64,000 nucleotides of DNA from Fomitopsis serialis (Eukaryota; Basidiomycota; Agaricomycetes; Polyporales; Fomitopsidaceae): assembly GCF_022376445.1 (NCBI RefSeq), contig NW_025954979.1:431203-495202 (forward strand). Reading direction: 5' to 3'. A program made the position numbers and the translations under genes. Shown piece by piece: positions 11,298 to 23,307 of the stretch; position 1 is the first letter of the stretch; each line of letters opens with the position of its first letter. The notes beneath the pieces are model-generated. The model made no database searches. It had not been told where the DNA came from and was given only the letters and a program-made list of their open reading frames with translations.

Positions 11298-13252
11298 ATG
11301 CGACACATTCTCCAGTCCATCCTGTTCTTCACGTCGACCTTTAGCTACACTGGTGTTCTAGGAAGCGACACCGGGTACAGCCATCTGGCGGTTTGCAATG
11401 CGGTCGCTCAGGTGGTCTCATCCAAGTCTAGTATCTTTTATCCAGGCCAGTCACGTCCACTTGTCCTCTTTCGCGCTGTTGATTGACAGGTCCTCAGGTT
11501 CCGACCAATACAACTCTGATAATCACCACTGGGCGCTGTCAAGTACCACGAACTCTACCTGTACTGTCGAGCCAGGCACGGCAGAAGACATTGGGAAGAT
11601 AGTATGTTCTCGACCATGTTACGTCCACATTTACGACAGCTGAACTTACCGTCTTCTCTAGCTGACAATCCTCGGTATAACTCAGGCCCCATTTGGAGTA
11701 CGCTCTGGGCTTGGCCATGACACTGTGTCCTCAGCTGAGCAATCCCACAGGTCAAAGGCGCTGGTCACACCGGTAATCCTGGGTTTTCATCGACCGTCGG
11801 TGTTCAAATTGCAATGTCCCGTTTTAATGAAGTTTCATATGACGCGGACACGGGCATCGCCAAGATTGGCGCGGGAAACGTCTGGGACAACGTATATGCC
11901 GGTCTCCAGCCCTTCAATGTCGGCGTCGTGGGGGGACGCGTTAGCGGAATCGGCGTAGCAGGCTTCACTCTAGGTGGAGGTTACTCAATCATGCTTGACA
12001 CCGTCGCGTAGTTGCTAACAGAATACTTGTAGGATATTCGTACAAGACAAATGAGTATGGCCTGACCATCGATACCGTCGATGGCTTTGAGGTGGTGCTC
12101 CCGAGTGGAGCAGTTGTCCTTGCTGATGCTACGCACCACCCAGACCTGTTCTATGGATTGAAGGTAGGACAATCACGACATACAGAGCACAGGTACCGGA
12201 GTATGATGCTGGCATAGGGCGGCTACAACAATTTCGGTATCGTGACGGCTTTCTACTTGAAGACGCACCCGGAAACATCCGTTTGGGTGCGTTCCACTGT
12301 TCTAATTCCTCAGTAAAAACCTGAACTCGTGCTTCAGGGCGGTTCTATCACTACCACTGGCGTCGATGGGGATGTGATGGCCGCTGTTCTCAAGTTCTAT
12401 TCGACAGTGACGGACTCGAAGGCGGCGCTTCTGCCCACCTTCAACTATGACTCTTCCATTGAGATGGTGTGTTCGTCTGACCACTTGGTTTTCAAAGATG
12501 AATAACCGTCCGTGTAGAGCATCACGCAGCTTGGACTGTTCTACAATGCGCCAGAACCACCTCAAGGGCTGTTCGATGACTTCATGGCTATTCCCGCTCT
12601 GGTACAGAACGTCTCGACACGCTCGCTGCTCTCCCTCATCCAGGCATCCCCGGAACCTTCGGGTCTAAGGTACCAAAAGCTTTTATTGACCATGGTACAC
12701 GATTCACGAGCAATGCTCACAGAGGTTCCTTCCACACGACATCCCTACATACCTTATCGTCCGCCTTCCTCAATGCTGTGGTGAACGAGACCGAGGTTCG
12801 TCATCGCGTGATTCTCCAACGAAGGGCCATCTCGTTGACAGTCGAACCTCCGCCAGTTCTGGAGTGCCAAGCTCACGCCCTCCGTCCCCGGGCTCTTCCT
12901 CAGTTACGACGCCGAGCCTTTCCTATCCAGCTACCTCTCGCACGGGTCGCCCTCCGCCTGGCCGCCGAGTCGCTCCACCGCGCTCCTACCGATCATCCTC
13001 TATTACGCGTGGGCATTGCCAGAGAACGACACCGCCATCCACGAGGCGATGGTCCAGAGCGTGGAGTACCTGACGCGAGTCGCGATCGCGGAGGGCCAGG
13101 ACGTCGCGGCGGCGCCGTTGTACCCGAACAATGTGATCGACGGTGTCCCGATGGAGAGGATGTATGGGGAGAATCTGGAGAGGTTGAGGGCGATCAAGGC
13201 GGTGTATGACCCGGCGGACGTTATGAGTCTTGCAGGAGGGTGGAAGTTTTGA
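11298..13252 (+). CDS. Secreted FAD-linked oxidoreductase (berberine-bridge/6-HDNO type)
   Basis: A multi-exon gene for a PCMH-type FAD oxidase of about 500 residues. The N-terminus MRHILQSILFFTSTFSYTG is a signal peptide, so the enzyme should act in the secretory pathway or outside the cell. The FAD-binding half holds the substrate-loop WALSSTTNSTCTVEPGTAEDIGKI, then VKGAGHTGNPGFSST with the His that binds FAD covalently in this family, then GGRVSGIGVAGFTLGGG. Later come YGLTIDTVDGFEVVLPSG, the DLFYGLKGGYNNFGIVT motif, and the C-terminal LYPNNVIDGVPMERMYGENLERL with KAVYDPADVM. The usual second covalent Cys site is not seen. Such enzymes oxidise alcohols or carbohydrates or close rings in fungal metabolite pathways. 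All predicted splices keep the frame. Confidence 0.85.
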
Positions 13253-13682
13253 AGGACATATGTAGTAGTCCGCTATTGCGAGCACCACTGTAATCGCACT
13301 GCCGTACAGTGCAGCAATGATGCTCCCCTTGTTACGTTTTAATTCCTCCTAGTCGTATCCATATCTTGTGTGTCCCGCATGCGTGGGGTTCAAGCCGGCG
13401 CATCCCATGGGGTGTACTGTGCACTACAGGCGCGACCGCTCCATTGGTACGTAACTCATATGAATGCTCCCCTGCGCCAACTGAAATGTCCAACTCATTG
13501 GCACCCATGCCGCTGGCACGGCAGGAGGACGAAAGGTGTTGCGGTCCGGAATCACAGTGTTCAATTGCATCTATACCATAAGCACCTTTTTCACGGGTAT
13601 ACATACGCTGACTGCTACGAGCTCGGGTTATATCAAGGCAATGCGCAACGGCAGAACAGGCGGCAAACACAGGCAGGCCAGG
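13253..13682. other. Convergent intergenic spacer
   Basis: 430 bp between the 3' ends of the FAD oxidase (plus) and the second SDR (minus). No gene or terminator element could be read. Confidence 0.4.
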
Positions 13683-15176
13683 CTATTTCGTGAATGGCTC
13701 CACTTCCAGCTCGAGCCAGTCCCAAAGCCTGTTGCCGATCTTGTCATCGTACGCCTCGGGCCTGCATGGATCGCTTATCCTCCCCCACGGCACTACGAAC
13801 TGCAAGCTGACGGTCATCTCACGTACTCGTCAGTGGGAGAACGTCAATCGCGCACCTCGCCGTTGTGCTTGATGGGCTCGGGCATCGTCCCGGCCCAGAG
13901 TGAAGTCAGCACGCCCGTCTCAACTGGCCAAAAGTTGTACAATAGCGACTGGAAGAGATCGAATCAGCGTGCACCTGGAGGCGGCTGCTACGCCGTCAGC
14001 AGAGATGACCGTGTGCTTACCGAGACCTTCTTGTCCTTGTCCGTGGCATGCTTCATGATGTCTGTCTGCACAGTGCCTATACCCCGATTAGGCTCAGTCG
14101 CGGATCCATATTCCTCGGTTGGATCTACGCGTACCGGGGTTCACAGATAACGAGACGAGGCTCTGATGTCCGAAGCGCTTCGCGCACTGACGAGCTAAAA
14201 TAACATTTGCCTAATTGACAGATCGGAGTGAAGGCCCTTCGTAAGAAGGCGGCGTGGAGAACTGAAGGGTGGCCTGACTCACCAGCTTGCTTTGCTGATA
14301 CGTCGAGTGCGTGCCCGCTTTCCGCCGCGCGGGGCCGTCCTTGAATGTATCCCAACACAGAGGTGATATATACGCCGCAAGAGACGACAGCCAGATAACG
14401 CGTGGGTGCTTATCGTGCGTGGTGCTCTGCTTGCCAGGATAGTGGGGAGCAGGAGCTTTGTGAAGAGGAAAGGCCCTGCAGCGAAGGTTGAACGCCGTGC
14501 GCCAGAGGCAATCAAAGACGGACTCACCGACCACGTTCGTCCCGAACGTCATGTCATAGCCGTCGTCAGTGACCCAGTCGAGAGGCATACAAGTCACGCC
14601 ACTGAAAAGAGGCGGCTAAGAACTGATGTCCGAGACGTCATAACTCTGAAAGGGGCATACGCGTTGTTGAACAGGACGTGTAGCTCCTTCTCCTTACTGG
14701 CCATAAATGAGCGTGATAAATTGAGTTAGTGGCAGCAACTTACCTGAGAAACTCCTCCGCGCTTTTCCGGACAGATGCGAGGTTGGCAAGATTGAGCTCC
14801 AGGAAGAACGCCTCATTCCCCGTCTGCTCCCTTAGCTCCTCGATAGCTGCTCGCGCCTTCTTCTCATCTCTCGCCCCGATGTACACTTTCGCGTTGTGTT
14901 CCAGGAGAACCTGAGCAGGTGCGTTCGTGTCAAGTTCAGGAAGCAAGGTGATAGGCCGGCGTGGTACATACCCTCACGGTCTCCTTGCCCAGACCCGCGT
15001 TCCCTCCTGGTCACGGTGACGCGCAGACACTACATGTCATTGGGGCGAGTGTGAGATCAAGCGTGCATACCTGTTACAATCATGACCTGCCCTGTGAGAT
15101 CAGGCATCTGATCCGTACTGAAGGTTGGCTCTGGAGGGTAGGACTGCCTGTACATACATCCCGAATACCAAATCAT
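13683..15176 (-). CDS. Retinol-dehydrogenase-like SDR, with one frame break
   Basis: An SDR of about 320 residues in roughly nine exons. In order: SYPPEPTFSTDQMPDLTGQV; the cofactor loop TGGNAGLGKETV; EHNAKVYIGARDEKKA for NADP(H)-type specificity; KEKELHVLFNNAGV; DGYDMTFGTNVVG; then LFTKLLLPTILAS; RVIWLSSLAAY with the catalytic Ser; TYQQSKL carrying Tyr and Lys of YxxxK; LVSLSVNPGTVQTDIMKH; and a tail ending LEVEPFTK at TAG. This is the RDH/TIC32-like fungal layout. The start was taken at 15176 (MIWYSG); 15197 is also possible. Between LLLPTILAS and HPRVIWLSS the frame must shift by one base near 14420-14436. Otherwise all splices hold. The enzyme probably oxidises a lipophilic alcohol; the substrate is unknown. 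Confidence 0.8.
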
Positions 15177-16537
15177 GGCCCATAACCCGGTAGGCATATC
15201 GTGAACACTGTGCGCGAGGGGCTCAAGGGAGGCGCAGGGAAAGGTCTCGGTGACAACACGGTCCACGGGCAATTAAGGCGAGGAAGACTTGCGGACGGAG
15301 AGGTAAAGTGCGCCATCATGCGACATTCGGGGCATGCGTGGGCGCCGTTGCAAGAAGGCTCAATAGGCGTCCACCATTCACGTTGCACCCGCGGATGGCC
15401 GCTCTTCCGTCCCGAGCTGCCACAAATAAATTGCGAAAGGAGATGCATCAAACCGCGCCATGCATTGACTAGAGGCACATTCGTCAGTGCCATGTCGTGC
15501 GAGGCCGGTCAAAAATGGCATCGTACCAGGGGATGTGGGAAAGAGGCACCCATTTGTTGAGCTTATTCGGCTCCAGCCCCGAGGAGACATGAGCCTATAC
15601 GCGACAGAGCAGTGGACTTGCGTGGTTAGGAAGGTAGCTTGACAGCAAACGTCATATTCAAATCCCAGAGTACTGAGTAACCTGGAAGCTGTACTGCGTA
15701 TGGGCACAGAGTACGCGCCTTGAAGATGAACGGGTCTTGTTCGGCGCCCGTGACGCGTATTTTCGCTGCCGGGATCGATGTACCGTACACAAGAGAAATA
15801 TGATGCAAAAGACGTACGACGCTCTGGGATTGAAATGTGGCTTCAAATGGATGTAGACTTACATTGCATGGTGTCCCACAGCTGAGAGTAGGGTAGACAT
15901 GAAGAAGCTGTACTGCTTGAGCGGTCCCAATACAAGGTATGGCAGCTCGGGTTGTCCGCGCGCCGATCCCTGATCCGAAGCGTATAACGCATCTCGACTT
16001 GCTCTGGCAAGCAACGGTGACAGCGGTTACGGAGGGAATATATACGGAAATGACGACAAACCAATGATTGCGCCCAAACTGCATCCAACTCAATTTTCAG
16101 GTTTACGATAGACAACGACCGCAGATAACGAGTGGGCATAATGAGAGAGGTTGGGTGACGGTACAGTCACGACTGCAGGGCGTAGCGGTGGCCCCGGTCA
16201 ACGTTCAATGTCGCCGGCACAGCCACAGCGGATGCTATTTCCTAATCTGGCATGTTTGAACTACTTCAAGTTAGCGCCGTCGGACGCGACCACTGGCATT
16301 GACAAAACGTTCACGGGCCACTGCGCACTCAGTGAAATCTACTTGTTGATATGTGCCCCCGATATGTGCCTCTGCTCGCTTCGCAAAGAAGCACAGCAGT
16401 ATGCCACCACTTCTACTGCGAACTACCCGAACGTGAGTTTCGAAGTATCATTTCGGGTGCAGATAGGCTCGTCACTCGGACTTCGTACTAATCTGTCAAT
16501 ACTATCCGGGTAAGTTCCTTTGTTTCGTATGTAAGTA

Positions 16538-16564
16538 TGGTGCGGGACACTAAGTCACCGCTAC
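16538..16564 (+). repeat. MITE left terminal inverted repeat
   Basis: 27 bp, perfect complement of the right end. Confidence 0.85.
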
Positions 16565-16956
16565 TTTGAAACAACGTTTCGGTAGGCGCCAGATTTCGCC
16601 CGAATCCTTATCCCTCTTGTAGAATTGCTCCAATTAGCATTAGGAACAATCCTACTAGACGGATTTTCCCAACACTCAAATTGACGAAGTTGGGTGATGG
16701 GAATTTGGCCAGGTCACGTGTAGCCACCCAACATGGCAAGTCTCACCTCAGTAGCGCCCACAACCCGGTCACAAAGGGTTACCAGCGCTGGGCCTGGGCC
16801 TCTAGGCGCCCACCTTCCGCGGGTGACCACCGTCTCCATAAGAGATTCAGATGCCCGATCTGCTTACAAATGGGCGTTTAGATGCCCAAATGCGGTAGCC
16901 AGCCCTAGGCTGGGGTTACCTGGGCGCTGCTCGACCAATTTGGCCACTGTCCCAAG

Positions 16957-16983
16957 GTAGCGGTGACTTAGTGTCCCGCACCA
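16957..16983 (-). repeat. MITE right terminal inverted repeat
   Basis: 27 bp, perfect complement of the left end. Confidence 0.85.
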
Positions 16984-18097
16984 TAGGTGCAGAGGAATTG
17001 ATTGGCACCCACAAGCGCGTCTTCAACAGACGGCTTTACGTCGCCCCAAGGGTACCGTCTCGGAAGTATGGCGACACACAGGCAGCCAGCCTCGGTGAGC
17101 CGCTCAGATCCGTGCCATGCTTCGACGCAACGAGTCACAAATTCTCCTACTAATCTAACTTAGTATTGCAGGACATCACCCGGTGCTAGAGGTATGCCAG
17201 CGCGGCTCAGCTATGGCTTGATTGCCGGGGCAGCGTGAACCCCGCCGCTGGCAAGTTCACCGCCATGTGGCTCACGCCACTGGCACTATGTTAGAACTGC
17301 ATCATTTCCCTCAATTCGCAAAGGGAGAGCCACGTTCTCCCTTATCTCCAGATTCAAATGGCGCACGGCCTACCGTACCGCTGCTGTTGTTGAGCCGAAT
17401 TGTGGCACGAACTCGTACACCCTTTCCGATCTGGTGGTACGTTTGCTGTTTCGCGCCGGTAGTAGCAGATCTGACGCCTTCCCGAATAACCAGAAACGCC
17501 GAACGGTGCATAACAAATTACGTCGTGTTGGCCTGTTTGCCCCGATGTATGCTGAAATTACTGGCCTGTCAACTGCTTTTGTACAATGACAGTCTACCAA
17601 TGTGCCCAAGGTACATCTTTCCACCTTCGTTCCGATGGTCAATGACAGGGATAACCGGTCATTCCGGAGATACGTTGTCCATCGGAACGTGCGAAGCATT
17701 TCAGCACGGGCCTCGTACTACATACGTATGGATGTCGTAGGAGAACATACCAGGAACGGTTCGGTCTTCGCTTCACTCAAGACACCCTTCCACCGGGAAT
17801 GGAATTTCTTTCAGTTACGCAGTCCTCTTACCACGATAACGGGATCTTCGTGATGAAGTCAGGCAAGTCGAAACTGGTCATACTTTCCGAATCACATACT
17901 AGAGTTCATCCCAGTAATGTATCAACCGAATGCGGTGTTGCGCAGGCCCTGGAAGCACATCTCGATGTCCACCGCGGAGCTCTAGGAGAATCGCAGCCCA
18001 TCATGCCAGCCGTCACCTCGGACAGAACAGTGTCCGAGCTACGAACCCTGGCCTGACGGAAGCTATTGGTGTTCCGCTCCATACGGCGGAACAATAA

Positions 18098-18103
18098 TAT
18101 AAA
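18098..18103 (+). promoter_or_regulatory. TATA box of second P450
   Basis: TATAAA within AATAATATAAAGCC, 63 bp upstream of the start codon. Confidence 0.5.
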
Positions 18104-18160
18104 GCCTCGTACCACGGCCTCGTGGATGTCGCAACGCTCTAGCCAGAGATTCTGTCAAAC

Positions 18161-20311
18161 ATGTGGGCGACGGTACTCCTCGTATTCGCGGTTCTGCTAG
18201 CGACGCAGACTGTGCAGTTCTTTCTCAACCTCAAGGTGCTGTTGTCCCTCGCCAACCTTCTATGCAGTTCAAGTGCTCACATCACCCACAGAAAGTCAGT
18301 TATCTCCCTGGCTTCCGCACCGTCTTTTCGCAATTCTCCGTTTTCGGTGCCGCCATCCCTACGAATTACTTCCATCCCGGCCTCAACTGGATTTGGGAGT
18401 GGCGGCAGTCAGGTTCGTCTAGCCAGCGGAACACGAGCGTTGCATGAAGCTAACTCTGTTGATATAAAGTGTACAAGTACTACGGCACACGCACCATCTC
18501 CTACGTCCCCTTCATCGGCGAGCCTGTGATATGGACCTCGTCTATGGAAGTGGCAAAGCAGCTTCTCGCAGGCGATCCAAGACTCATCAAGGCACCCTCC
18601 GCGCTGGTCCCTCTCCTGTACGTTTCGTCTGCTCACCTGAAGTTGTGCGCGCTGACTTGCCTGGCAGTCTCTGGGGTGACAGCGTACTGACCGCGAATCA
18701 TGAAGCGTACAAGAAGCATCGCAGAGTAGTCGGCCCCGCATTCTCTAGTAATACGTGCGTGCTCAGTAACAGCGACATGCACTGTCGGCTAAAGCTCTGC
18801 ACTGCAGTTATGCTCTGGTCGCACGAGAGACTGTCAGATGGTATCATGAGATGGTTGAAGGCGAGAACTGGGTCAAGCAGGGTACCTTTACGATCGAGTC
18901 TCTGGAGCAGTCCATGCTCAAGGTATGCTTCCTTCACACCGTCATATGCCCATGTCTGACTATGTGGCACAGTTCACCCTGGGCGTGTTGTCGAGGACGT
19001 CATTCAACTACCGGTACCCATGGGCCACTTCAGGAGACAGCAGCGGCGTGCCTTTCGAGCGGGCTTTGACAACAATTCTGACCATGAAGGACGTGATCAT
19101 CCGCCTTGCTACCCCCAATTGGGCGTACAAGCTCCCCATCGAACGGTACGCCTCCCATTTTCCCTTTGTCGAGCTGCTCCATTTCACTTACAGAGTCACT
19201 CAGCATCCGACGCGTGGACGACGCCTACCGCAAGCTCGGAGCACTCATGCGCTCCTTCGTTACCTCCAAGAAGGAGGAGCTTGCGTCTACCACGGAAGAC
19301 ATGGAGCCTCTGCGGAGCGATCTGCTGACCCGGCTGGTCTCTGCGAGCGAGGCGGAGGGCAAGAATGGGTTGGACGACTCCGAAGTTGTATGTATTCCTC
19401 GACTTGCTTTGCCATGCCCAGCGATTCATGATATCCGTAGATCGGCAATGTCTTCAGCTTCTTGTTTGCAGGGCACGGTGAGGCTCGCGCTGATCCATCA
19501 TGTTCACTTGTCTGACGAGAGACGCAGAAACAACTGCACATACGGTGGCGGCAGCACTGGCTCTTCTGGCACTGCACGAAGACGAGCAGGAGAAAGCTGT
19601 CAAGGCCATCCACGAAGCTCTGCCTGACGGGCGCGATCCGGTGAGTGCATGCATGAAACGTCACTGACATCGCTCATTGAGTATTCGCAGACATTCGACG
19701 ATTTTGCCAAGTTGGAAAAGGTCCTCGCTTGCTTCCACGAAGCAGGAAGGATGTTCCGTAAGCGTTCCTCCACTCTGGGAGGTTGAGTTGTCCTTCTGAT
19801 CGCCTTATTTCGGTCCAGCTGGCGGCGCCATCGTGACGCGAGACACTATCGATACGTTCGTTCTGAAGGTGCCTGACGAGAGAGGCGATGAGAAGACACT
19901 CGTCGTTCCGCCTAACATGCGCATCATGATTGACATGGTTGGCGTCCGTAAGTCGATTGCGCTCTCGCCCCGAAGCCACTCAAACCCATTCGCGTCCGCA
20001 CAGACTACGACCCGCGCCTTTACCCCGACCCCGAGCGATACGACCCGTCGCGCTGGTACGGCGTGACACAGGAGACGGACTTCACGTACTTCGGACTCGG
20101 CCCCCGGGCGTGCCTGGGCAGGAAGTTCGCGCTCGTCGTCGCCATGTCCCTCATGACCAGTCTCCTGCGGGACTGGAAGTTTACCGTGCCTCTGAAGCTA
20201 GGCGAGACGAAGGAACAGTGGCGCGAGCGGATCATGCAGGGCAAGTATGCTGGTCTAGGTTTCGGCGTGCACCATATTCCCGTGAAGATGACGAGGAGAG
20301 TTAAGGCATGA
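18161..20311 (+). CDS. Cytochrome P450, second copy, different family from the first
   Basis: About thirteen exons encode a P450 of roughly 530 residues that splices without frame breaks. It starts with the anchor MWATVLLVFAVLLATQTVQFF, then LPGFRTVF, RTISYVPFIGEPVIWTSS, the C-helix HEAYKKHRRVVGPAF, and SMLK/FTLGVLSRTSF. The I-helix is FAGHETTAHT (textbook A/G-G-x-E/D-T-T, with an intron inside). The K-helix ExxR is HEAGR, the PERF-like segment is YPDPERYDPSRWYG, and the haem loop is FGLGPRACLGRKFA. It ends MTRRVKA at TGA. It resembles basidiomycete CYP families of the CYP3/4-like clan. An oxygenase on the ER membrane facing the cytosol is expected. It neighbours SDR and MDR genes, and its substrate is unknown. 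Confidence 0.88.
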
Positions 20312-21245
20312 GGCACCCGCTTGTAGGTCCGTGACATTGTCCCCAGCTAGGTTGCGTGTACCACTTCCGGCGCGCTGGCAAAGCGGGTTACTTATTCAGT
20401 TGTTGCAACATCAACCTCTGACTATACTAGTCTCATCGGCTCCGCACATTCACCGCACGATAGAGCTAACTTGAACCTAACTTAGTAGAGGTCCTCTTCC
20501 CGCACCCTTGTACATAGATGTGGCCTTTGTCTTGACTGCGCCTTATGACTGAATCACGGACGTCGACTCTGACAATCGAACCTAGATATGTTGTCATGGA
20601 AAATCCTGGAAATAAGAGATGTCTTGAGCGTGAAATCCGCCTCAGGCTAGGTAAGATACTTCCCAATAGTATGTAGCACACGTCGTAAACCTGGCGCCAG
20701 GGAGAGACGTCGGACGTTCGCTCACCTTCGCCACGTCTGCCGTGATCCCCGTTATCGATAGCATGGCGTTGGACAATACGTAACTATAGCGGATGGGACC
20801 AGTCTACGGACGGAAACGCGAGGACTGCGGATAGCAGCAGACGTCTGCGGCCCGTGCATAGCAGTATCTATGACTTGCATGTCTGTTGGCTAAGGGAGTC
20901 TTTCGCCAATTGGAACAAATCTTCCCTTGCTTCTTTGCCCGGATGTTTTACTTAGTACTCGTTCCGGGTCTCTCTTGACAGCCGCTACAGGCCCACCGGC
21001 CACTACTTCTCTATTGGCCGTCACACATCGCGATCCATTGTGGCCGTTATCGCAAGAGCGACGCCGGTGGCGTCGCCGCATAATACGATCTCCGGAGAAT
21101 GCCATGCAAGATGCAGTCTTGCCTTCCGCAACGCTGTTCGCCACCGCCAGACGCCGATATGATGGCTATTCACTGTCAATGATATAAGGGCATGCGGACG
21201 TAAGGCGTGAGGATGCTGACCGACGAAGACGACGCCCGCGCGACG
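20312..21245. other. Intergenic, nothing recognised
   Basis: 0.9 kb without a motif-bearing frame; it is the promoter region of the downstream MDR gene. Confidence 0.45.
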
Positions 21246-22779
21246 ATGGCCAGCTCAGAGTTGCCCCCTACTTCATCGAAGACCCTCATGTTACGCAGAG
21301 CGACTGAAGGCTCTGTACCGGCCTACCATGACGCTGTACTTGAAGACAAGGCGATACCTCCGCTACAGGAAGGACAGGTACTCATCAAAATCAACGCTGC
21401 AAGTTTCAACGCCAGAGATGTATGTGGTCCATGCCCCAATGTTCATAGCTCCAATGTTCATATACACCTCTGAATGGCGCCGATAGCTATGGTTGCGTCT
21501 TGGTATGTATGGGCCTGGCACTGAGTTTGACAGTCCTTTGGGAGCGGATGGAGCAGGTGCGAGCTTCAGCTGACATGACCTCGCAGTAAGAGAAAACGGT
21601 GACGTCCATTGGCTAGGTGTTGTGGTCGCCACCGGAGACGCGGATGACCAGTTGGCAAACAAACGAGTATTTCTGCTCCCCATGCGCGGCTGGGATAAGC
21701 ACCCTGACGCCCCTGAATCGCCGAAGTGCGTACTCCGATTTCCTTGACGATAGAAGTGCTGGAGCTGACATCCGTACGTTGCCGCAAAGCTTTGCTGTGA
21801 TAGGCGGCACCAAAGTGCACGTTGGCACATTCACGCAGTATGTAGTCGTCGACAGAAGCGAAGTTATCCCTACACCTGAACACCTCGACGATGTTCACGC
21901 TGCAGCGTGGCCAATCAGCGGGTTGACAGCGTGGAGGTGAGCTTACTGACCCCTTTAATTTCCCGCAGTTGCACTGAAGACGACACAGATCCGCTGTTGT
22001 GTACGGCAAAGTCAATCAGGGCGATAATGTGCTCATAACGGGGATCGGAGGTGGCGTAGCAGTGCTTGCCCTGCAGATCTGTCTTGCGCGTGGGGCGACC
22101 GTCTACGTCACGAGCGGCTCGGATGAGAACATTCGGCGGGCCATAGGGCTTGGGGCCAAGGCCGGAGTGAACTATAAACATGGTAAGCGTCCTTTACCTA
22201 TGTCCGCCTTCTGACTGCTAACGCAAACGACAAAATAGAGGATTGGATCAACCAGCTTACCAAGAAGCTCGAAGAAAGTGGCGCCGAAGAAGGGAAGGCA
22301 GAGAAAGTGCTTTTGAGTGCCGTTATTGACTGCGTCGGGGGAGACATCATGGTGAAGACGGGCCCTATCCTCAAGAGCGGTGGCCGAGTAGTGTTGTACG
22401 GAATGTACGTGTGGACAGCAATTTAGTAGGTCGAACCAGCACTGGCTGATGGTATTCTACAGGACCACACCGCCATATCAGACGATCTATGCCGCATCTC
22501 ATTATACGAAGTGTCAACAAATATGCGGTAAGTTTCCGGTACCTACTCACCATCGGTATCCTTGTTCACGTCCACCTTACTCGTCAAGGTGTCATGATGG
22601 GATCGCGGCAAGACCTCATCGACGCGACCAACTTCATTGCGGAGCACCGTGTCGTACCCCACGTATCGGTGGTGCTAGACGGCCTTGAGGAAGCAGAAGA
22701 GGGCTTCGAGCTAATGAGGAAGAGGCAGAAGTTTGGCAAGATGGTTATGAGGATCCGTCACGGCGACAATTCAGCATAG
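21246..22779 (+). CDS. MDR-family zinc-type alcohol dehydrogenase/quinone oxidoreductase, second copy
   Basis: About seven exons give an MDR enzyme of roughly 370 residues with all splices in frame. Order: MASSELPPTSSKTLMLRRAT; YHDAVLEDKAIPPLQEGQV; INAASFNARD joined to LWLRLGMYGPGTEFD and GADGAG; VVVATGD; GTFTQYVVVDRSEVIPTPEHL; AAAWPISGLTAWR; then the cofactor loop NVLITGIGGGVAVLALQ, VYVTSGSDENIRRAIGLGA; IDCVGGDIM, GPILKSGGRVVLYGM; and DATNFIAEHRVVPHVS, GFELMRKRQKFGKMV. The structural-zinc Cys cluster is absent, so a quinone or enoyl reductase is likelier than a zinc ADH. Upstream in-frame Met codons exist at 21207 and 21213; 21246 was preferred as the point where family similarity begins. 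It closes the oxidoreductase block. Confidence 0.83.
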
Positions 22780-23307
22780 AGGTCGGTTCAGTCATACTTG
22801 CTATCGGGCGGTCTTGGATGCTAGACCACGGCCATTGGTCTCGCGCATACGTAGACGCTTTGAAATACACCGAAAGTTGCGTAGTGGTTAGCAGGCAGTG
22901 ACCATCCTTCATCAGAAAGTCGCTCACAACTCGACCATGTTGAGCGACACCGCGGTGACTGACTGCCACATGGTGTCGGCTCCTGCGGGTCTTGAATTGT
23001 GAACGACGGTAATAAGAACGGCTTCAACTTCACTCGACCCAAAAAGCCTGCTCAGAGGGTGATTCGATGCTGTGAAGAGCAGCTGGAGGAGGTGGAGGGA
23101 GGGGGGGATTCCATTTAGTCAGCACATTCGGTTGAATCGGTTCAGCTTAACACGGTGTCTGGGATATCAGTCGACGGCACGTGATCGCGACAGCACGCGT
23201 CGCGTCGGTTTCAATGTTGGAGATCGTTTTTGTTTGCGACTCTCAGGGGCTGTGGTTAGTCGTCCTCCTCCTTCTTGCGACTGTCCTGCACTCACACCGC
23301 GTTCAGA
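22780..23307. other. Intergenic, promoter of EXO5 homologue
   Basis: 530 bp with no gene recognised; a G-run (GGGAGGGGGGG-like) lies near 23096-23107. Confidence 0.45.

Larger units (their letters stand above)
16538..16983. mobile_element. 446 bp MITE with 27 bp terminal inverted repeats and TA target duplication
   Basis: The left end TGGTGCGGGACACTAAGTC at 16538-16564 is the exact reverse complement of 16957-16983 over 27 bp, and the similarity continues inward with mismatches (CTACTTTGAAAC against CTACCTTGGGAC). A TA dinucleotide abuts each end (16536-16537 and 16984-16985), as for Tc1/mariner-type targets. The inside has no transposase frame, so the element depends on an enzyme supplied elsewhere. 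The superfamily assignment rests on the TA duplication only. Confidence 0.8.
15177..18097. other. Intergenic, contains one MITE
   Basis: About 3 kb without a supportable gene between divergent SDR and P450 genes. The MITE at 16538-16983 is listed separately. The remaining open frames are short and unsupported. Confidence 0.45.

Noticed and set aside
13536..14150. Plus-strand open frame of 204 codons
   Set aside because: Lies opposite the exons of the retinol-dehydrogenase-like SDR, which has clear family motifs; the plus frame has none.
17630..17690. Inverted arms CGTTCCGATGG / CCATCGGAACG
   Set aside because: 11 bp arms with a long loop and no repeat elsewhere in the window; can occur by chance.
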